This document shows positions 1-8,370 of a stretch of 64,000 nt of DNA, piece after piece. Under the pieces are notes generated by a model. That model had not been told where the DNA came from, searched no databases, and saw only the letters and a program-made list of their open reading frames with translations. The DNA is from Xylanimonas cellulosilytica DSM 15894 (lineage in GTDB: Bacteria; Actinomycetota; Actinomycetes; Actinomycetales; Cellulomonadaceae). The stretch is from assembly GCF_000024965.1 (NCBI RefSeq), contig NC_013530.1:434001-498000 (forward strand), written 5' to 3'. How positions within the stretch are numbered: the stretch's first letter is position 1; each line of letters starts with the position of its first letter. A program made the translations under genes and the position numbers.

Positions 1-1256
1 AGTTCGTCGCCAGCCAGGCGCTGCTGCCCGTCTCGGACTACATCGACTACCTGCCGAACTTCAAGCAGAAGGTCGAGGAGTGGGAGCTCCAGGACGAGCT
101 CGACACCCACCGCCAGGACGACGGCAAGTACTACATCCTGCCGGGCCTGCGCCAGTCTCCGGACGTGCAGTACTCGGTCTGCATCAACGACGACCTGTGG
201 TCGCAGGCCGGCATCACCGAGGACCCGGCCACGTGGGACGCGTTCGCCGAGGACCTCGCGAAGGTCAAGGAGGCGACCGACGTCACCTACCCGTTCTCGG
301 ACCGCTGGAACGAGAACCCCGCACCGCTCGGCGCGCTCCAGAAGATCATGGGCGCCAGCTTCGACACCGTGGCCGGCTGGGACTACTCGCCGACCGTGTT
401 CAACGAGGCAGCCGGCGAGTTCGAGCTGACGGCCACCACCGACGGCTACAAGGAGATGGTGACCTACCTGGCCGGGCTCGTCGCCGACGGCCTGCTCGAC
501 CCGGAGATCACGCAGGTCGACGACATCGCCATCCAGAAGTTCCTCAACGGTGAGTCCGCCGCGATCAGCTGCAACACGCAGGTCGTCCAGTCCGACCTGC
601 GCGACAAGGCGGCCGAGCTCAACACGACGATCAACACGCACCTCATCGTGCTTCCGGCCGGCCCCGCGGGCAACGTGATCAGCGGCTCGCGCCTCGCGCA
701 GGGCGTCGTGCTCAACGGTGACGTCGCCGAGAAGCCGTACTTCAAGGCGCTGCTCCAGTTCGTCGACTGGCTGTACTTCAGCGACGAGGGCATCGAGTTC
801 GCCGTGTGGGGTGCCGAGGGCGAGACCTTCGAGCGCGAGGGTGACAAGCGAGTGCTCAACGCCGACATCAACGGCTTCAACCAGAACCTCGACGCCACGA
901 AGAAGCTCCAGGCCGACTTCGGCTACTTCAACGGCGTGTTCATGGCCGGTACCGGGTCGACCGACGACCTGATCCAGTCCACGATGACGGAGGAGATCGC
1001 CGAGTGGACCTCGACGGTGCTCGCCAACTCCGAGCTGCGCCCGACCAACCCGGCGTCGCCGATGGACGAGGCTCAGCTCGAGCAGCTCGGCCTGCTCGAG
1101 GCCCAGGTCAAGGACGCCGTGAACACCGCCACCGCGGAGTTCATCACCGGCAAGCGTTCGCTGGACGACTGGGACGCCTTCGTGGCCCAGATCAACCAGC
1201 TGGGCGGCGAGCAGATCGTCCAGAACTACAACGAGGCCTTCCAGAAGAACCAGTGA
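1..1256 (+). CDS. Sugar ABC transporter substrate-binding protein (5' end missing)
   Basis: The reading frame is open from base 3, so the gene starts before the window; 417 residues are visible and the signal peptide is not. The sequence has the look of a large family 1 extracellular solute-binding protein (LplA-like): alternating alpha/beta segments, a GxYYILPGLR strand-turn early on, and a tract near residues 175-190 where a FLNGESAA stretch precedes the hinge. It should be a membrane-anchored lipoprotein that delivers an oligosaccharide to permeases encoded upstream. The following GH39 xylosidase and GH67 glucuronidase suggest xylo-oligosaccharides or aldouronic acids as substrate, which is inference from context. 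A strong hairpin follows the stop codon. Confidence 0.85.
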   Translation, partial: FVASQALLPVSDYIDYLPNFKQKVEEWELQDELDTHRQDDGKYYILPGLRQSPDVQYSVCINDDLWSQAGITEDPATWDAFAEDLAKVKEATDVTYPFSDRWNENPAPLGALQKIMGASFDTVAGWDYSPTVFNEAAGEFELTATTDGYKEMVTYLAGLVADGLLDPEITQVDDIAIQKFLNGESAAISCNTQVVQSDLRDKAAELNTTINTHLIVLPAGPAGNVISGSRLAQGVVLNGDVAEKPYFKALLQFVDWLYFSDEGIEFAVWGAEGETFEREGDKRVLNADINGFNQNLDATKKLQADFGYFNGVFMAGTGSTDDLIQSTMTEEIAEWTSTVLANSELRPTNPASPMDEAQLEQLGLLEAQVKDAVNTATAEFITGKRSLDDWDAFVAQINQLGGEQIVQNYNEAFQKNQ

Positions 1257-1280
1257 CCCCCTGACGGGTCCCTCGACTGA

Positions 1281-1318
1281 CACCGCCGCCCGCCAGCCTC
1301 GTCTGGCGGGCGGCGGTG
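1281..1318 (+). terminator. Hairpin terminator after the solute-binding protein gene
   Basis: A perfect 16-bp GC-rich inverted repeat (arms 1281-1296 and 1303-1318) with a 6-nt loop lies 24 bp after the stop codon. No T-tract follows, which is usual in high-GC actinobacteria. It could end transcription or only protect the upstream transcript while allowing read-through into the GH39 gene. Confidence 0.8.
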
Positions 1319-1397
1319 CCGCGAAGGGCCCCGGCATGTCGTCACTGGAACCTCGTCACCGGCCGTCCCCGGCAACCCGATCCTGCAAGGAAGTCCT

Positions 1398-2927
1398 GTG
1401 AGCACCGTCGTCGTCCCCCAGACCCCGATCGCGACCCAGTCCGATGCCTGGCGCAAGGTGGTGGGCACCTGCCACATGGTGATGGGCCTGCGCAAGGACT
1501 ATCTGGACTCGCTGCGTGTGGTGCAGGCGGAGATCGGGTTCGAGCACATTCGTGGCCACGGCATCTTCCATGACTGGATGGGGGTGCTGCGCCGGTACGA
1601 CGTGGCCGGACATGCGGGGACCCGATATGTGTGGACGTATCTGGACCAGATCGTCGATGCGTATCTGGAGGTGGGGATCAAGCCGTTCCTCGAGCTGGGG
1701 TTCATGCCCGAGGCGCTCGCCTCGGGTCCGGAGACGGTGTTCTGGTGGAAGGGGAACATCACCCCGCCGGCGGATTACCGGGAGTGGAACGCGTTGGTGG
1801 CGGCCACGCTGCGGCATCTGATCGCCCGGTACGGGCGTGATGAGGTGTTGTCCTGGCCGGTCGAGGTGTGGAACGAGCCGTCCCTGCCGGAGTTCTGGAA
1901 GGACGCGTCCAAGGCGGAGTACTTCCGCCTGTACGAGGAAACGGCGAAGACGGTCAAGGATGTCGATGCCGGGTTCCAGGTCGGCGGCCCGGCCACCTCC
2001 CCGCAGGCCGACGACTGGTATGTGCCGTTCGCGGAGCACACCGACGCCACCGACACCCCGGTGGACTTCTTCTCCTTCCACGCCTACGCGACCGGTCCGG
2101 CCCAGCACGTCCCGTTCGGGGTCTACCAGACCATGCACGGTGCGGGCAGCCTGCTCGAGCAGTTCGCCCGGCCCCGCACGATCCTGGGCGGGCACCGCCT
2201 GGCGTCGGTGCCGCACCACGTCACCGAGTTCAACACGTCCTACCGGCCCGACAACCCGGTGCACGACACCGCGTACAACGCGGCCTACCTCGCCCCGACC
2301 CTGGTCGGTGGCGGGGACCTGGTGGACTCGTTCTCCTACTGGACGTTCTCGGACATGTTCGAAGAACAAGGCGTGCCCGCGGCGATCTTCCACGGCGGGT
2401 TCGGGCTGCTGACCCACCGGCAGATCAAGAAGCCCACCTACCACCTGTACGCGTTCATGGCCCGCCTGGGCACCCAGGTCCTGGCCCGCGGGGATGACCA
2501 CCTCGTGACCCGGCACGACGACGGCCGCATCACCGTGCTCGCCTGGCAACCCGTGGGCGGCACCGACGACCCCACCGAGCCCGACACGCACACCCTGCGC
2601 CTGTCCATCCCCCTGGCCCGGCCCGACGGCACCACCCCCGCCACCGCGTACGTCCACCGCCGCCGCGTCAACAACCACGACGGCAACGCGTTCACCGCCT
2701 GGCAACAGCTCGGCCGCCCCGCCTCACCCACCACCCGCCAGCTCGACCGCCTCTACGAAGCCGCCGAACCCACCGTGACCCACCACGCCACCGACGTCGC
2801 CCCCGGCATCGGCCGCATCGACCTCCCCCTGACCCTCGCCCACCACGAGATCACCCTCATCGAGATCGACCCCGTCACCGACGAAACCCCCACCTGGACC
2901 GACGACACCCGCATCCTCGGTAGGTAG
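1398..2927 (+). CDS. GH39 family beta-xylosidase
   Basis: The 509-residue protein matches the usual length of GH39 beta-xylosidases, which release xylose from the non-reducing end of xylo-oligosaccharides with retention of configuration. The TIM barrel carries the acid/base glutamate in WNEP (E160) and the nucleophile glutamate in HVTEFNTS (E277). The C-terminal part, from about residue 345, looks like the beta-sandwich found in this family. There is no signal peptide, so it probably acts in the cytoplasm on imported oligosaccharides. The GTG start at 1398 is preceded by AAGGAAG at 1387-1393. Codon choice drifts from G/T-ending codons in the first third to strongly C-ending codons in the last third. 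Confidence 0.9.
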   Translation: MSTVVVPQTPIATQSDAWRKVVGTCHMVMGLRKDYLDSLRVVQAEIGFEHIRGHGIFHDWMGVLRRYDVAGHAGTRYVWTYLDQIVDAYLEVGIKPFLELGFMPEALASGPETVFWWKGNITPPADYREWNALVAATLRHLIARYGRDEVLSWPVEVWNEPSLPEFWKDASKAEYFRLYEETAKTVKDVDAGFQVGGPATSPQADDWYVPFAEHTDATDTPVDFFSFHAYATGPAQHVPFGVYQTMHGAGSLLEQFARPRTILGGHRLASVPHHVTEFNTSYRPDNPVHDTAYNAAYLAPTLVGGGDLVDSFSYWTFSDMFEEQGVPAAIFHGGFGLLTHRQIKKPTYHLYAFMARLGTQVLARGDDHLVTRHDDGRITVLAWQPVGGTDDPTEPDTHTLRLSIPLARPDGTTPATAYVHRRRVNNHDGNAFTAWQQLGRPASPTTRQLDRLYEAAEPTVTHHATDVAPGIGRIDLPLTLAHHEITLIEIDPVTDETPTWTDDTRILGR

Positions 2928-2942
2928 GCCGCAGGCCGGGAC

Positions 2943-3122
2943 GAGAACGCCCGGCGGCCGATGACAAGAACGCCCGGTGGTCGATGCCAAGAACGCCCGG
3001 TGGTCGAGCCTGTCGAGACCATCCCACAGCGTGGTGGGGTGGTTTCGACAGGCTCGACCACCGGGCGTTCGGTCTCGACAGGCTCGACCACCGGGTCAGG
3101 TGGTTGAGCCTGTCGAGACCAC
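2943..3122. repeat. Intergenic repeat cluster (23-bp direct repeats plus four inverted/direct copies of a REP-like unit)
   Basis: The gap between the convergent GH39 and GH67 genes holds three 23-bp tandem units with AACGCCCGG at 2946, 2969 and 2992. Four copies of a 21-23 bp unit with core GAGCCTGTCGA follow: forward at 3000-3022 and 3100-3122, reverse at 3039-3061 and 3071-3091. Opposed copies can fold into long hairpins, so the cluster may also end transcription from both sides. The same unit recurs at 58193-58471. No open gene or transposase is present. Confidence 0.85.
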
Positions 3123-3139
3123 CGGGCGTTCGGGGCCCG

Positions 3140-5179
3140 TCAGTAGATCGTGCGGCCCTGGGCGTCCGGGATGCCGGACTTGCGCAGGAAGTACGTGTTG
3201 ATGATGTCGCGCCAGTCCGTCGTCGAGCGGAGCTGCTCGGCGAAGCGGTCCGTGACGCGGGCGGCGAGGTCGGCGGGGAACTCGCCGGCCGCCGCCTCCC
3301 ACGCGGCGATGGACGACCGCACGCGCTCCAGGCCGTCGAAGTGCGTGTCGTACACGTGCTGGATCACGGTCTTGCCGCTGTGCAGCACGTGCGTGTACGG
3401 CACGTGGTGGAAGAACAGCACCAGCTCGTCGGGGCACGTCTCGACGGACTCGTACACGGAGGACCACGGCTCGGGGTACTGGGCCGTGTAACCGGTGCCG
3501 GTCGCCACGGTGCGGTCGACGCCCACGCCGTCGCGGTCCGCGAAGTGGTAGGTGCCCCACGGGGTGTACTCGTAGCCGTCGGGCGAAGGGCCGTAGTGGG
3601 TGTGCGGGTACACCATGAAGCACACGCCGAGCGGGGCGGTGTACATCTCGTACGTCTCCCACGACTCGTCGAGGATCGTGTGGATCGTCGAGCGCACCTC
3701 GGCGGGAGCGCCGGGGAACGTCAGGCCGGTCCACTCGTCGAGGATCGCGATCGGGTCCGCCGTCGGGTCCCAGGTCAGGCGACCCCACGCGTACAGGTTG
3801 GCCTGCGAGAACGGGTGCCCGGTCCAGAAGACGTCGTCGCCTACGTTGGACACGGCGGCGAACCCGCCGGCGTGACCACCGGGGCCGCGCCCGACGGCGA
3901 TGTCCGCCATCGTCGCGGAGCCCTCGCCCCAGTACGGGAACGACAGCAGCTCGGACCACTGGCGGCCCAGGTACACGGCGTGCTTCTGGTGGCCCAGGTA
4001 CTCGGTGGTCACCTGGAACTCGGCGGCCACGCGCGTGTTCGGCATCGCAGCGATGGCCGGCGAGGTCGCCTCGCGCACCTGGAAGTCGAGCGGCCCGTGC
4101 TTGATCTGCACGATGACGTTGTCGGCGAAGGTGCCGTCGTAGGGGGCGAAGTGCTGGAAGGCGGCCTTGGCGCGGTCCGTCTTGCGGTCGCGCCAGTCCT
4201 GCTCGTGGTTGTAGACGAACGCGCGCCAGTGGATCAGCCCGCCGTGCGGGGCGACGGCGGCGGCGAGCATGTTGGCGCCGTCGGCGTGGGTGCGACCGTA
4301 GGCGAACGGGCCGGGCTGGCCCTCGGAGTCGGCCTTGATGACGAACCCGCCGAAGTCGGGGATCGCGGCCCACACGCGGTCGGCGGCGCCGGCCCACCAC
4401 TGCCGCACCTCGGGGGAGAAGGGGTCCGACGTCGGCAGGCCGCGGAGGCGCACCGGCGAGGCCCACGACACGGAGACGTGCGTGGTGATGCCGTACGGGC
4501 GGAACACGTCCGCGATGCGCACGACGTCGGGCAGCAGGTCGTCGATGAGGCGGGTCTCGAGCGGGCCGACGTTGACGTTGTTGATCGCGACGCGGTTGAT
4601 GCCGGACGCCGCGAGCAGGCGCGCGTACTGCGCGACGCGCGAGAGGTCCTCCCGGACCACGCCGTCGTCGTAGAAGATCGATCCGCCCGAGTAGCCGCGC
4701 TCGACCTGCCCCATGGCGGGGTGGACGACGATGTTGTCCCAGTGGTCGAGCATGCGCAGCGACGTCGCGGGGGCGTGCCGCTCGACGTCGAGGTCGCCGT
4801 GCTCGAACGCCGCCTCGCCGAGGCGCACCACGTGGAACAGTCCGTAGAGCAGCCCGCGCGGGGTCGCCGCGGTGACCCGGGTGACGCCGTTCGTGCGGGC
4901 GACGGTGAACGCCTCGGCGTCGCGGTCGTTGTGAGCGATGACGGCCAGGACCAGGTCCGGTGCGTCGTCGGGGGTGACGACGGCGCCGCCGTGCGTGGCG
5001 ACGGCCGCCTCGACCTCGGCGCGCACGGTGGCGGCCACCTCGGCCTCCAGGCGCGACCACTCGCGCTCGGCGATCTCGACGGCGATGCGGCGGGATCCGA
5101 GCGGCGCGAACGCGGCCTCGGGAAGCCAGGCGGGATGGGCTGCGGGGTGGACGGCGGGATCGACCTGCGCGGTGGTCAC
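3140..5179 (-). CDS. aguA: GH67 alpha-glucuronidase
   Basis: This 679-residue enzyme removes 4-O-methyl-glucuronic acid from the non-reducing terminal xylose of aldouronic acids made by xylanases. GH67 hallmarks include the ERGYSGGSIF tract, GFVIKADSEGQPGP (family acid glutamate), DWRDRKTDRAKAAF, and QIKHGPLDFQ with its catalytic aspartate. Length and the absence of a signal peptide match intracellular GH67 enzymes. I chose the GTG at 5179 because GAGGAG lies 9 nt upstream; the frame extends further but without family similarity. It faces the LacI gene at 5343 across a short region holding an AACGTT-centred palindrome, and converges on the GH39 gene. Confidence 0.93.
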   Translation of the reverse strand: MTTAQVDPAVHPAAHPAWLPEAAFAPLGSRRIAVEIAEREWSRLEAEVAATVRAEVEAAVATHGGAVVTPDDAPDLVLAVIAHNDRDAEAFTVARTNGVTRVTAATPRGLLYGLFHVVRLGEAAFEHGDLDVERHAPATSLRMLDHWDNIVVHPAMGQVERGYSGGSIFYDDGVVREDLSRVAQYARLLAASGINRVAINNVNVGPLETRLIDDLLPDVVRIADVFRPYGITTHVSVSWASPVRLRGLPTSDPFSPEVRQWWAGAADRVWAAIPDFGGFVIKADSEGQPGPFAYGRTHADGANMLAAAVAPHGGLIHWRAFVYNHEQDWRDRKTDRAKAAFQHFAPYDGTFADNVIVQIKHGPLDFQVREATSPAIAAMPNTRVAAEFQVTTEYLGHQKHAVYLGRQWSELLSFPYWGEGSATMADIAVGRGPGGHAGGFAAVSNVGDDVFWTGHPFSQANLYAWGRLTWDPTADPIAILDEWTGLTFPGAPAEVRSTIHTILDESWETYEMYTAPLGVCFMVYPHTHYGPSPDGYEYTPWGTYHFADRDGVGVDRTVATGTGYTAQYPEPWSSVYESVETCPDELVLFFHHVPYTHVLHSGKTVIQHVYDTHFDGLERVRSSIAAWEAAAGEFPADLAARVTDRFAEQLRSTTDWRDIINTYFLRKSGIPDAQGRTIY

Positions 5180-5223
5180 GGCGCTGTGCTCCTCGGGTGT
5201 GGGGGCGGCGGAAACCCGCCGTC

Positions 5224-5237
5224 TGAGAACGTTTGCA
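5224..5237. promoter_or_regulatory. LacI-type operator candidate before aguA
   Basis: TGAGAACGTTTGCA is a near-palindrome around a central CG, the usual form of LacI-family operators. It lies 45 bp upstream of the aguA start and just downstream of a CATTATG stretch (5238-5244 on the minus strand) that could be the -10 region. Repression by the divergent LacI product at 5343 is the simplest reading. Confidence 0.55.
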
Positions 5238-5342
5238 GCATAATGGCCCCCACACGCGGCCACCCGGTCGGGTGGCGAACAGACCCCTGGTTCGGCGCGC
5301 AAGGCTGCGGTCGGTAGGGGCCGGATCGGTGAGGAGGTCCCG

Positions 5343-6320
5343 GTGGTCACGGTCCGCGACGTCGCCCGCGCGGCGGGAGTGTCGATCTCGACGGTCTCGC
5401 GGGCGCTCTCGGCACCCGAGATGGTCGCCGCCCCCACACGCGACCGCGTGGCGGCGATCGCCGCGGAGCTCGGCTACCAGCCCAACCGTGCGGCCGCCGG
5501 TCTGCGCGCCGGACGCACCGGCGCGCTCGGCCTGCTGGTCCCCGACCTCGCGAACCCGTACTTCGCCGCCGTGGCCAAGGGTGTCGCCGAGCGCGCGCGG
5601 GAGCACGGGCTCGGCGTGTTCGTCGTCGACTCCGACGAGGACCCCGCCGTGGAGGTCGAGGTGCTGCGCAGCCTGGCCCACCAGACCGACGGCGTCATCC
5701 TCGCCTCGCCGCGCGCCGTCGAGGCGGACCGGGAGGCGGTCGGGGCGAAGCCCGTCGTCGTCGTCAACCAGGACGGGCCGCTCGCCGTCGTCACCGACGT
5801 CGCCGCCGGCGTCCGGCTGGCGCTGGAGCACCTGCGCGGGCTGGGGCACCGCCGGATCGCCTACGTCGGCGGCCCGGCGACGTCGTGGTCCGACGCGCGG
5901 CGCCGCGCCGCGCTCGGCGACGCGGACGTCGTGGCGCTCGGTCCGCACCACCCCACCGTGGCGGGCGGGGCCGCGGCCGCCGACGCCGTCGTCGCGTCCG
6001 GGGCGACGGCAGCGATCACGTTCAACGACGTCGTCGCCGTCGGGCTGGTGCGCGCCGTACGCGAACGCGGCCTGCGCGTGCCGGAGGACCTGTCGGTGGT
6101 GGGCTGCGACGACACGTTCCTCGCCGCGCTCGTGACCCCGGCGCTCACGAGCATCGGCACGGACCTGCGCGAGGTGGGCCGCAGCGCGACCGAGCTGCTC
6201 GTCGGCAGGCTCACGGCGGCGCCCGGGAGCGGGCCCGACGACGCGGCGCCCGCGACGATCACGCTCCCGGGCACGCTGACCGTGCGCGATTCGACGACGA
6301 CGGCGCCGCCGACCCCCTGA
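5343..6320 (+). CDS. LacI family transcriptional regulator (xylan/glucuronoxylan locus)
   Basis: The 325-residue repressor opens with the LacI helix-turn-helix VTVRDVARAAGVSISTVSRAL, then the hinge helix PNRAAAGLRAGRTG, then a periplasmic-binding-protein-like sensor domain to about residue 310. The GTG start at 5343 has a GAGGAGGT ribosome site 4 nt before it. It is transcribed away from aguA with a 163-bp gap containing the CG-centred palindrome at 5224-5237, so it probably represses aguA and perhaps itself in response to a xylan fragment. The sensor domain lacks the usual segment between about residues 185 and 205 and is shorter than typical (about 335-345 residues). Ligand identity is inferred from context only. 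Confidence 0.88.
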   Translation: MVTVRDVARAAGVSISTVSRALSAPEMVAAPTRDRVAAIAAELGYQPNRAAAGLRAGRTGALGLLVPDLANPYFAAVAKGVAERAREHGLGVFVVDSDEDPAVEVEVLRSLAHQTDGVILASPRAVEADREAVGAKPVVVVNQDGPLAVVTDVAAGVRLALEHLRGLGHRRIAYVGGPATSWSDARRRAALGDADVVALGPHHPTVAGGAAAADAVVASGATAAITFNDVVAVGLVRAVRERGLRVPEDLSVVGCDDTFLAALVTPALTSIGTDLREVGRSATELLVGRLTAAPGSGPDDAAPATITLPGTLTVRDSTTTAPPTP

Positions 6321-6329
6321 CCACGCGGG

Positions 6330-7541
6330 TCACGCCACCGCGAAGCGGGCCCCGGCCCCGCGCTCTGCCGACTCGAGCACCTGGGCGTAGCCGGCGAGCA
6401 TGCGCACGTGGCTGAACCGCGGGCGGGCCGCCGTCAGCGCCCCGGCGAGCTCGTCGCGGCGGGCGGCCGCCTCGATCCAGGTCTCGGCGATCTCGGCGGC
6501 GTCGAAGCCGGTCACGAACCCGATGCCGTCGACGGTGCGGGCGGAGTCGCCCACCGGCGTCGTCACGGGGATCGCGCCGCACATCGCACCCTCCATCAGG
6601 CACAGCGGCGACGCCTCGCCGAACACGGAGGTGAGGGCGACGACGTCGGCGACGGCGTAGAGCTGCTCCATGTCGGGCCGCACCCCGAGGGCGTGGACGC
6701 GGTCGAGCAGGTCGGGGCGGTCCCCGAACGCGAGCCCGAGCTCGACCATCAGGTCCGGGTTGGCCTCGGACATCCCCGCGCCGCACAGCACGACGTGGCC
6801 CGCCGGGTCGCGCTCCAGGAACTGCCGTGCGGCGGCGATGAACAGCGCGGGGTTCTTCATGGCGTCGAAGCGGGCCGCGAAGACGACGACGGTCGCGTCG
6901 CCGGGCAGGCCGAGCGCACCGCGCAGCGCACGACGACGCGGCACGCGCACGGGCCGGAACCTCGTGAGGTCGATCCCGTTGGGCACCACGTGCAGCAGGG
7001 AGTCGGGCACCCCGGCGGCGCGGTAGGCGTCGCGGGTGGACTCGGCGCAGCAGACGACGGCGGCGAGCCGGCCGGTGCGGGCGGCCAGGAGCAGGTCGCC
7101 GAGCGCGCTGCCCTGGTGCTCGGGGTCGGACCGGTGCAGGCACGCGACGACGGGGCGGGCGACGTCGAGCGCGTTGGTCAGCCGCAGCGGCTGCTCCTTG
7201 AGGGACATCACGACGTGAGCCCCGCGCACCTCGGCGGCGGCGCGCTCGAGCTCGGCCGGCAGGAAGACGCGCGGGTCGAGCCCGTCGTCCGGGCGCCGGC
7301 CGACGGTGCTCACGTGCACGCCCGCGGAGCGCAGCATCCGGAACCGCTGGTCGTCGACCATGCGCTGCAGCGTGTTCTCGCGGCGGATCTCGGCGTGGAT
7401 CGACAGTGCCGCGTGGCGTTGCCGGCCGCCGGCGTGCAGGCCGGCGACGACGGTGGAGTGGAGCTGTCGCGCACCACCCGAGAAGAAGCCCTCGTAGACC
7501 GAGAGCACGCGCAGTCCGCGCGGGGACGAGTTCAGGGACAC
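6330..7541 (-). CDS. Glycosyltransferase family 4 protein
   Basis: The 403-residue protein has a GT-B fold. The N-terminal half carries FFSGGARQLHSTVVAGLHAGG, and the C-terminal half has the nucleotide-sugar motif LTSVFGEASPLCLMEGAMCGAIPV, where an E-x7-E pattern is typical of GT4 retaining transferases. VPNGIDLTRFRP is the common inter-domain signature. It should add a hexose from a nucleotide sugar to a lipid or small acceptor at the inner membrane, but the acceptor cannot be told. GTG start at 7541, with GGAGGT 6 nt upstream. It follows the P-loop kinase gene by 66 bp on the same strand and may be in the same transcript. Confidence 0.85.
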   Translation of the reverse strand: MSLNSSPRGLRVLSVYEGFFSGGARQLHSTVVAGLHAGGRQRHAALSIHAEIRRENTLQRMVDDQRFRMLRSAGVHVSTVGRRPDDGLDPRVFLPAELERAAAEVRGAHVVMSLKEQPLRLTNALDVARPVVACLHRSDPEHQGSALGDLLLAARTGRLAAVVCCAESTRDAYRAAGVPDSLLHVVPNGIDLTRFRPVRVPRRRALRGALGLPGDATVVVFAARFDAMKNPALFIAAARQFLERDPAGHVVLCGAGMSEANPDLMVELGLAFGDRPDLLDRVHALGVRPDMEQLYAVADVVALTSVFGEASPLCLMEGAMCGAIPVTTPVGDSARTVDGIGFVTGFDAAEIAETWIEAAARRDELAGALTAARPRFSHVRMLAGYAQVLESAERGAGARFAVA

Positions 7542-7607
7542 GCGACCACCTCCTGGAGCCAGGATGAACGGTGCAGGTAAGGCGCTGGTGTCGCTGAAGG
7601 TAACTCT

Positions 7608-8273
7608 TTATGACGCCGCGGGGGAGTCTTGACCTGCCAGCGCGCGGATGGCATCCTCCGCCTCGCCCACCGAGGTGGCCCGGCAGCCCAGCGCGACCCA
7701 GTTCCGGATCATCGCCGGCTCGGATCGCAGGAGCGCCCAGCCCCGTCGCAGCAGCGTGCCGACCGGTTTGCGGGCCTCCGCGACGTCGCGCAGCAGCCGG
7801 AACCAGAACGTCACGATCGCGGGGCGGCGCAGGCAGATCGCGTCGGCGAGGATGCCCGCGTCCCGGCAGGCGCCGACGAGCTGGGCGGCGAAGATCCCCT
7901 CCGCGATCACCACGGTGCTGCCCGCGGCGTCCACCAGCCCCATCCCCGTGCGGGCGTTGGACGGGATGTCGTACACGGGCACCTCGGCCCGGCCGTCCGC
8001 CGCGAGGGTGCACAGCGCGGCCAGCGCGCCCTTCCCGTCCCACGAGCGCGGATCGTCCCAGTCGACGATGCCGAACCGGTGCGGCAGGTCGGGGTGGTCG
8101 CCGTCGAGGTAGAAGTCGTCGAGTCGTACCACGGGCAGCCCGAGCCGCCGGGTGAGCGCCGTCTTGCCGCTGCCCGACGGGCCGGTCAGCAGCACCACGC
8201 CGACGCGAGGGCGGGGGTGGGCGGCAGGGACGGACCGGTCGTCCGAGGGCGGGGCGGTGCTCACGCCCGCCAT
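7608..8273 (-). CDS. Uridine kinase-like P-loop NTPase
   Basis: The 221-residue protein has the Walker A motif GPSGSGKT near residues 31-38, then VRLDDFYLDGDHPDLP, the pattern by which uridine kinases and phosphoribulokinase-like enzymes bind their acceptor. YDIPSNARTG and VVIAEGIFA also match the uridine kinase family. It probably phosphorylates a nucleoside or other small metabolite, but lacks enough similarity for a firm Udk call. The ATG at 8273 is used; a GTG at 8264 is an alternative. It is transcribed away from the FadR-type regulator gene and toward the glycosyltransferase. Confidence 0.75.
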   Translation of the reverse strand: MAGVSTAPPSDDRSVPAAHPRPRVGVVLLTGPSGSGKTALTRRLGLPVVRLDDFYLDGDHPDLPHRFGIVDWDDPRSWDGKGALAALCTLAADGRAEVPVYDIPSNARTGMGLVDAAGSTVVIAEGIFAAQLVGACRDAGILADAICLRRPAIVTFWFRLLRDVAEARKPVGTLLRRGWALLRSEPAMIRNWVALGCRATSVGEAEDAIRALAGQDSPAAS

Positions 8274-8337
8274 TGTCGGGCACGCCGACGACGGATGCCG
8301 ACGGGCGGCGACACCCCGCGGTGAGCGCCGTCTTCAC

Positions 8338-8358
8338 GGCTGTGGTCCGTCCACAGCC
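8338..8358. promoter_or_regulatory. Perfect palindrome in the FadR-type regulator promoter
   Basis: Two perfect 8-bp arms (GGCTGTGG and CCACAGCC) separated by TCCGT end one base before the -10 box TAGACT at 8359-8364. The site fills the spacer of the promoter, a position suited to autorepression by the GntR/FadR protein encoded just downstream. Confidence 0.6.
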
Positions 8359-8370
8359 TAGACTGGGGCC

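Noticed and set aside
2984-5317. Long open frame on the plus strand opposite aguA
   Set aside because: It is an antisense shadow of the GH67 gene: composition is Arg/Gly/Val-rich with no domain, and the minus-strand frame has clear GH67 motifs.
3096-5951. 951-codon minus-strand frame across aguA and the LacI gene
   Set aside because: High-GC shadow frame, Arg/Pro-rich without motifs, covering two genes with strong family matches.
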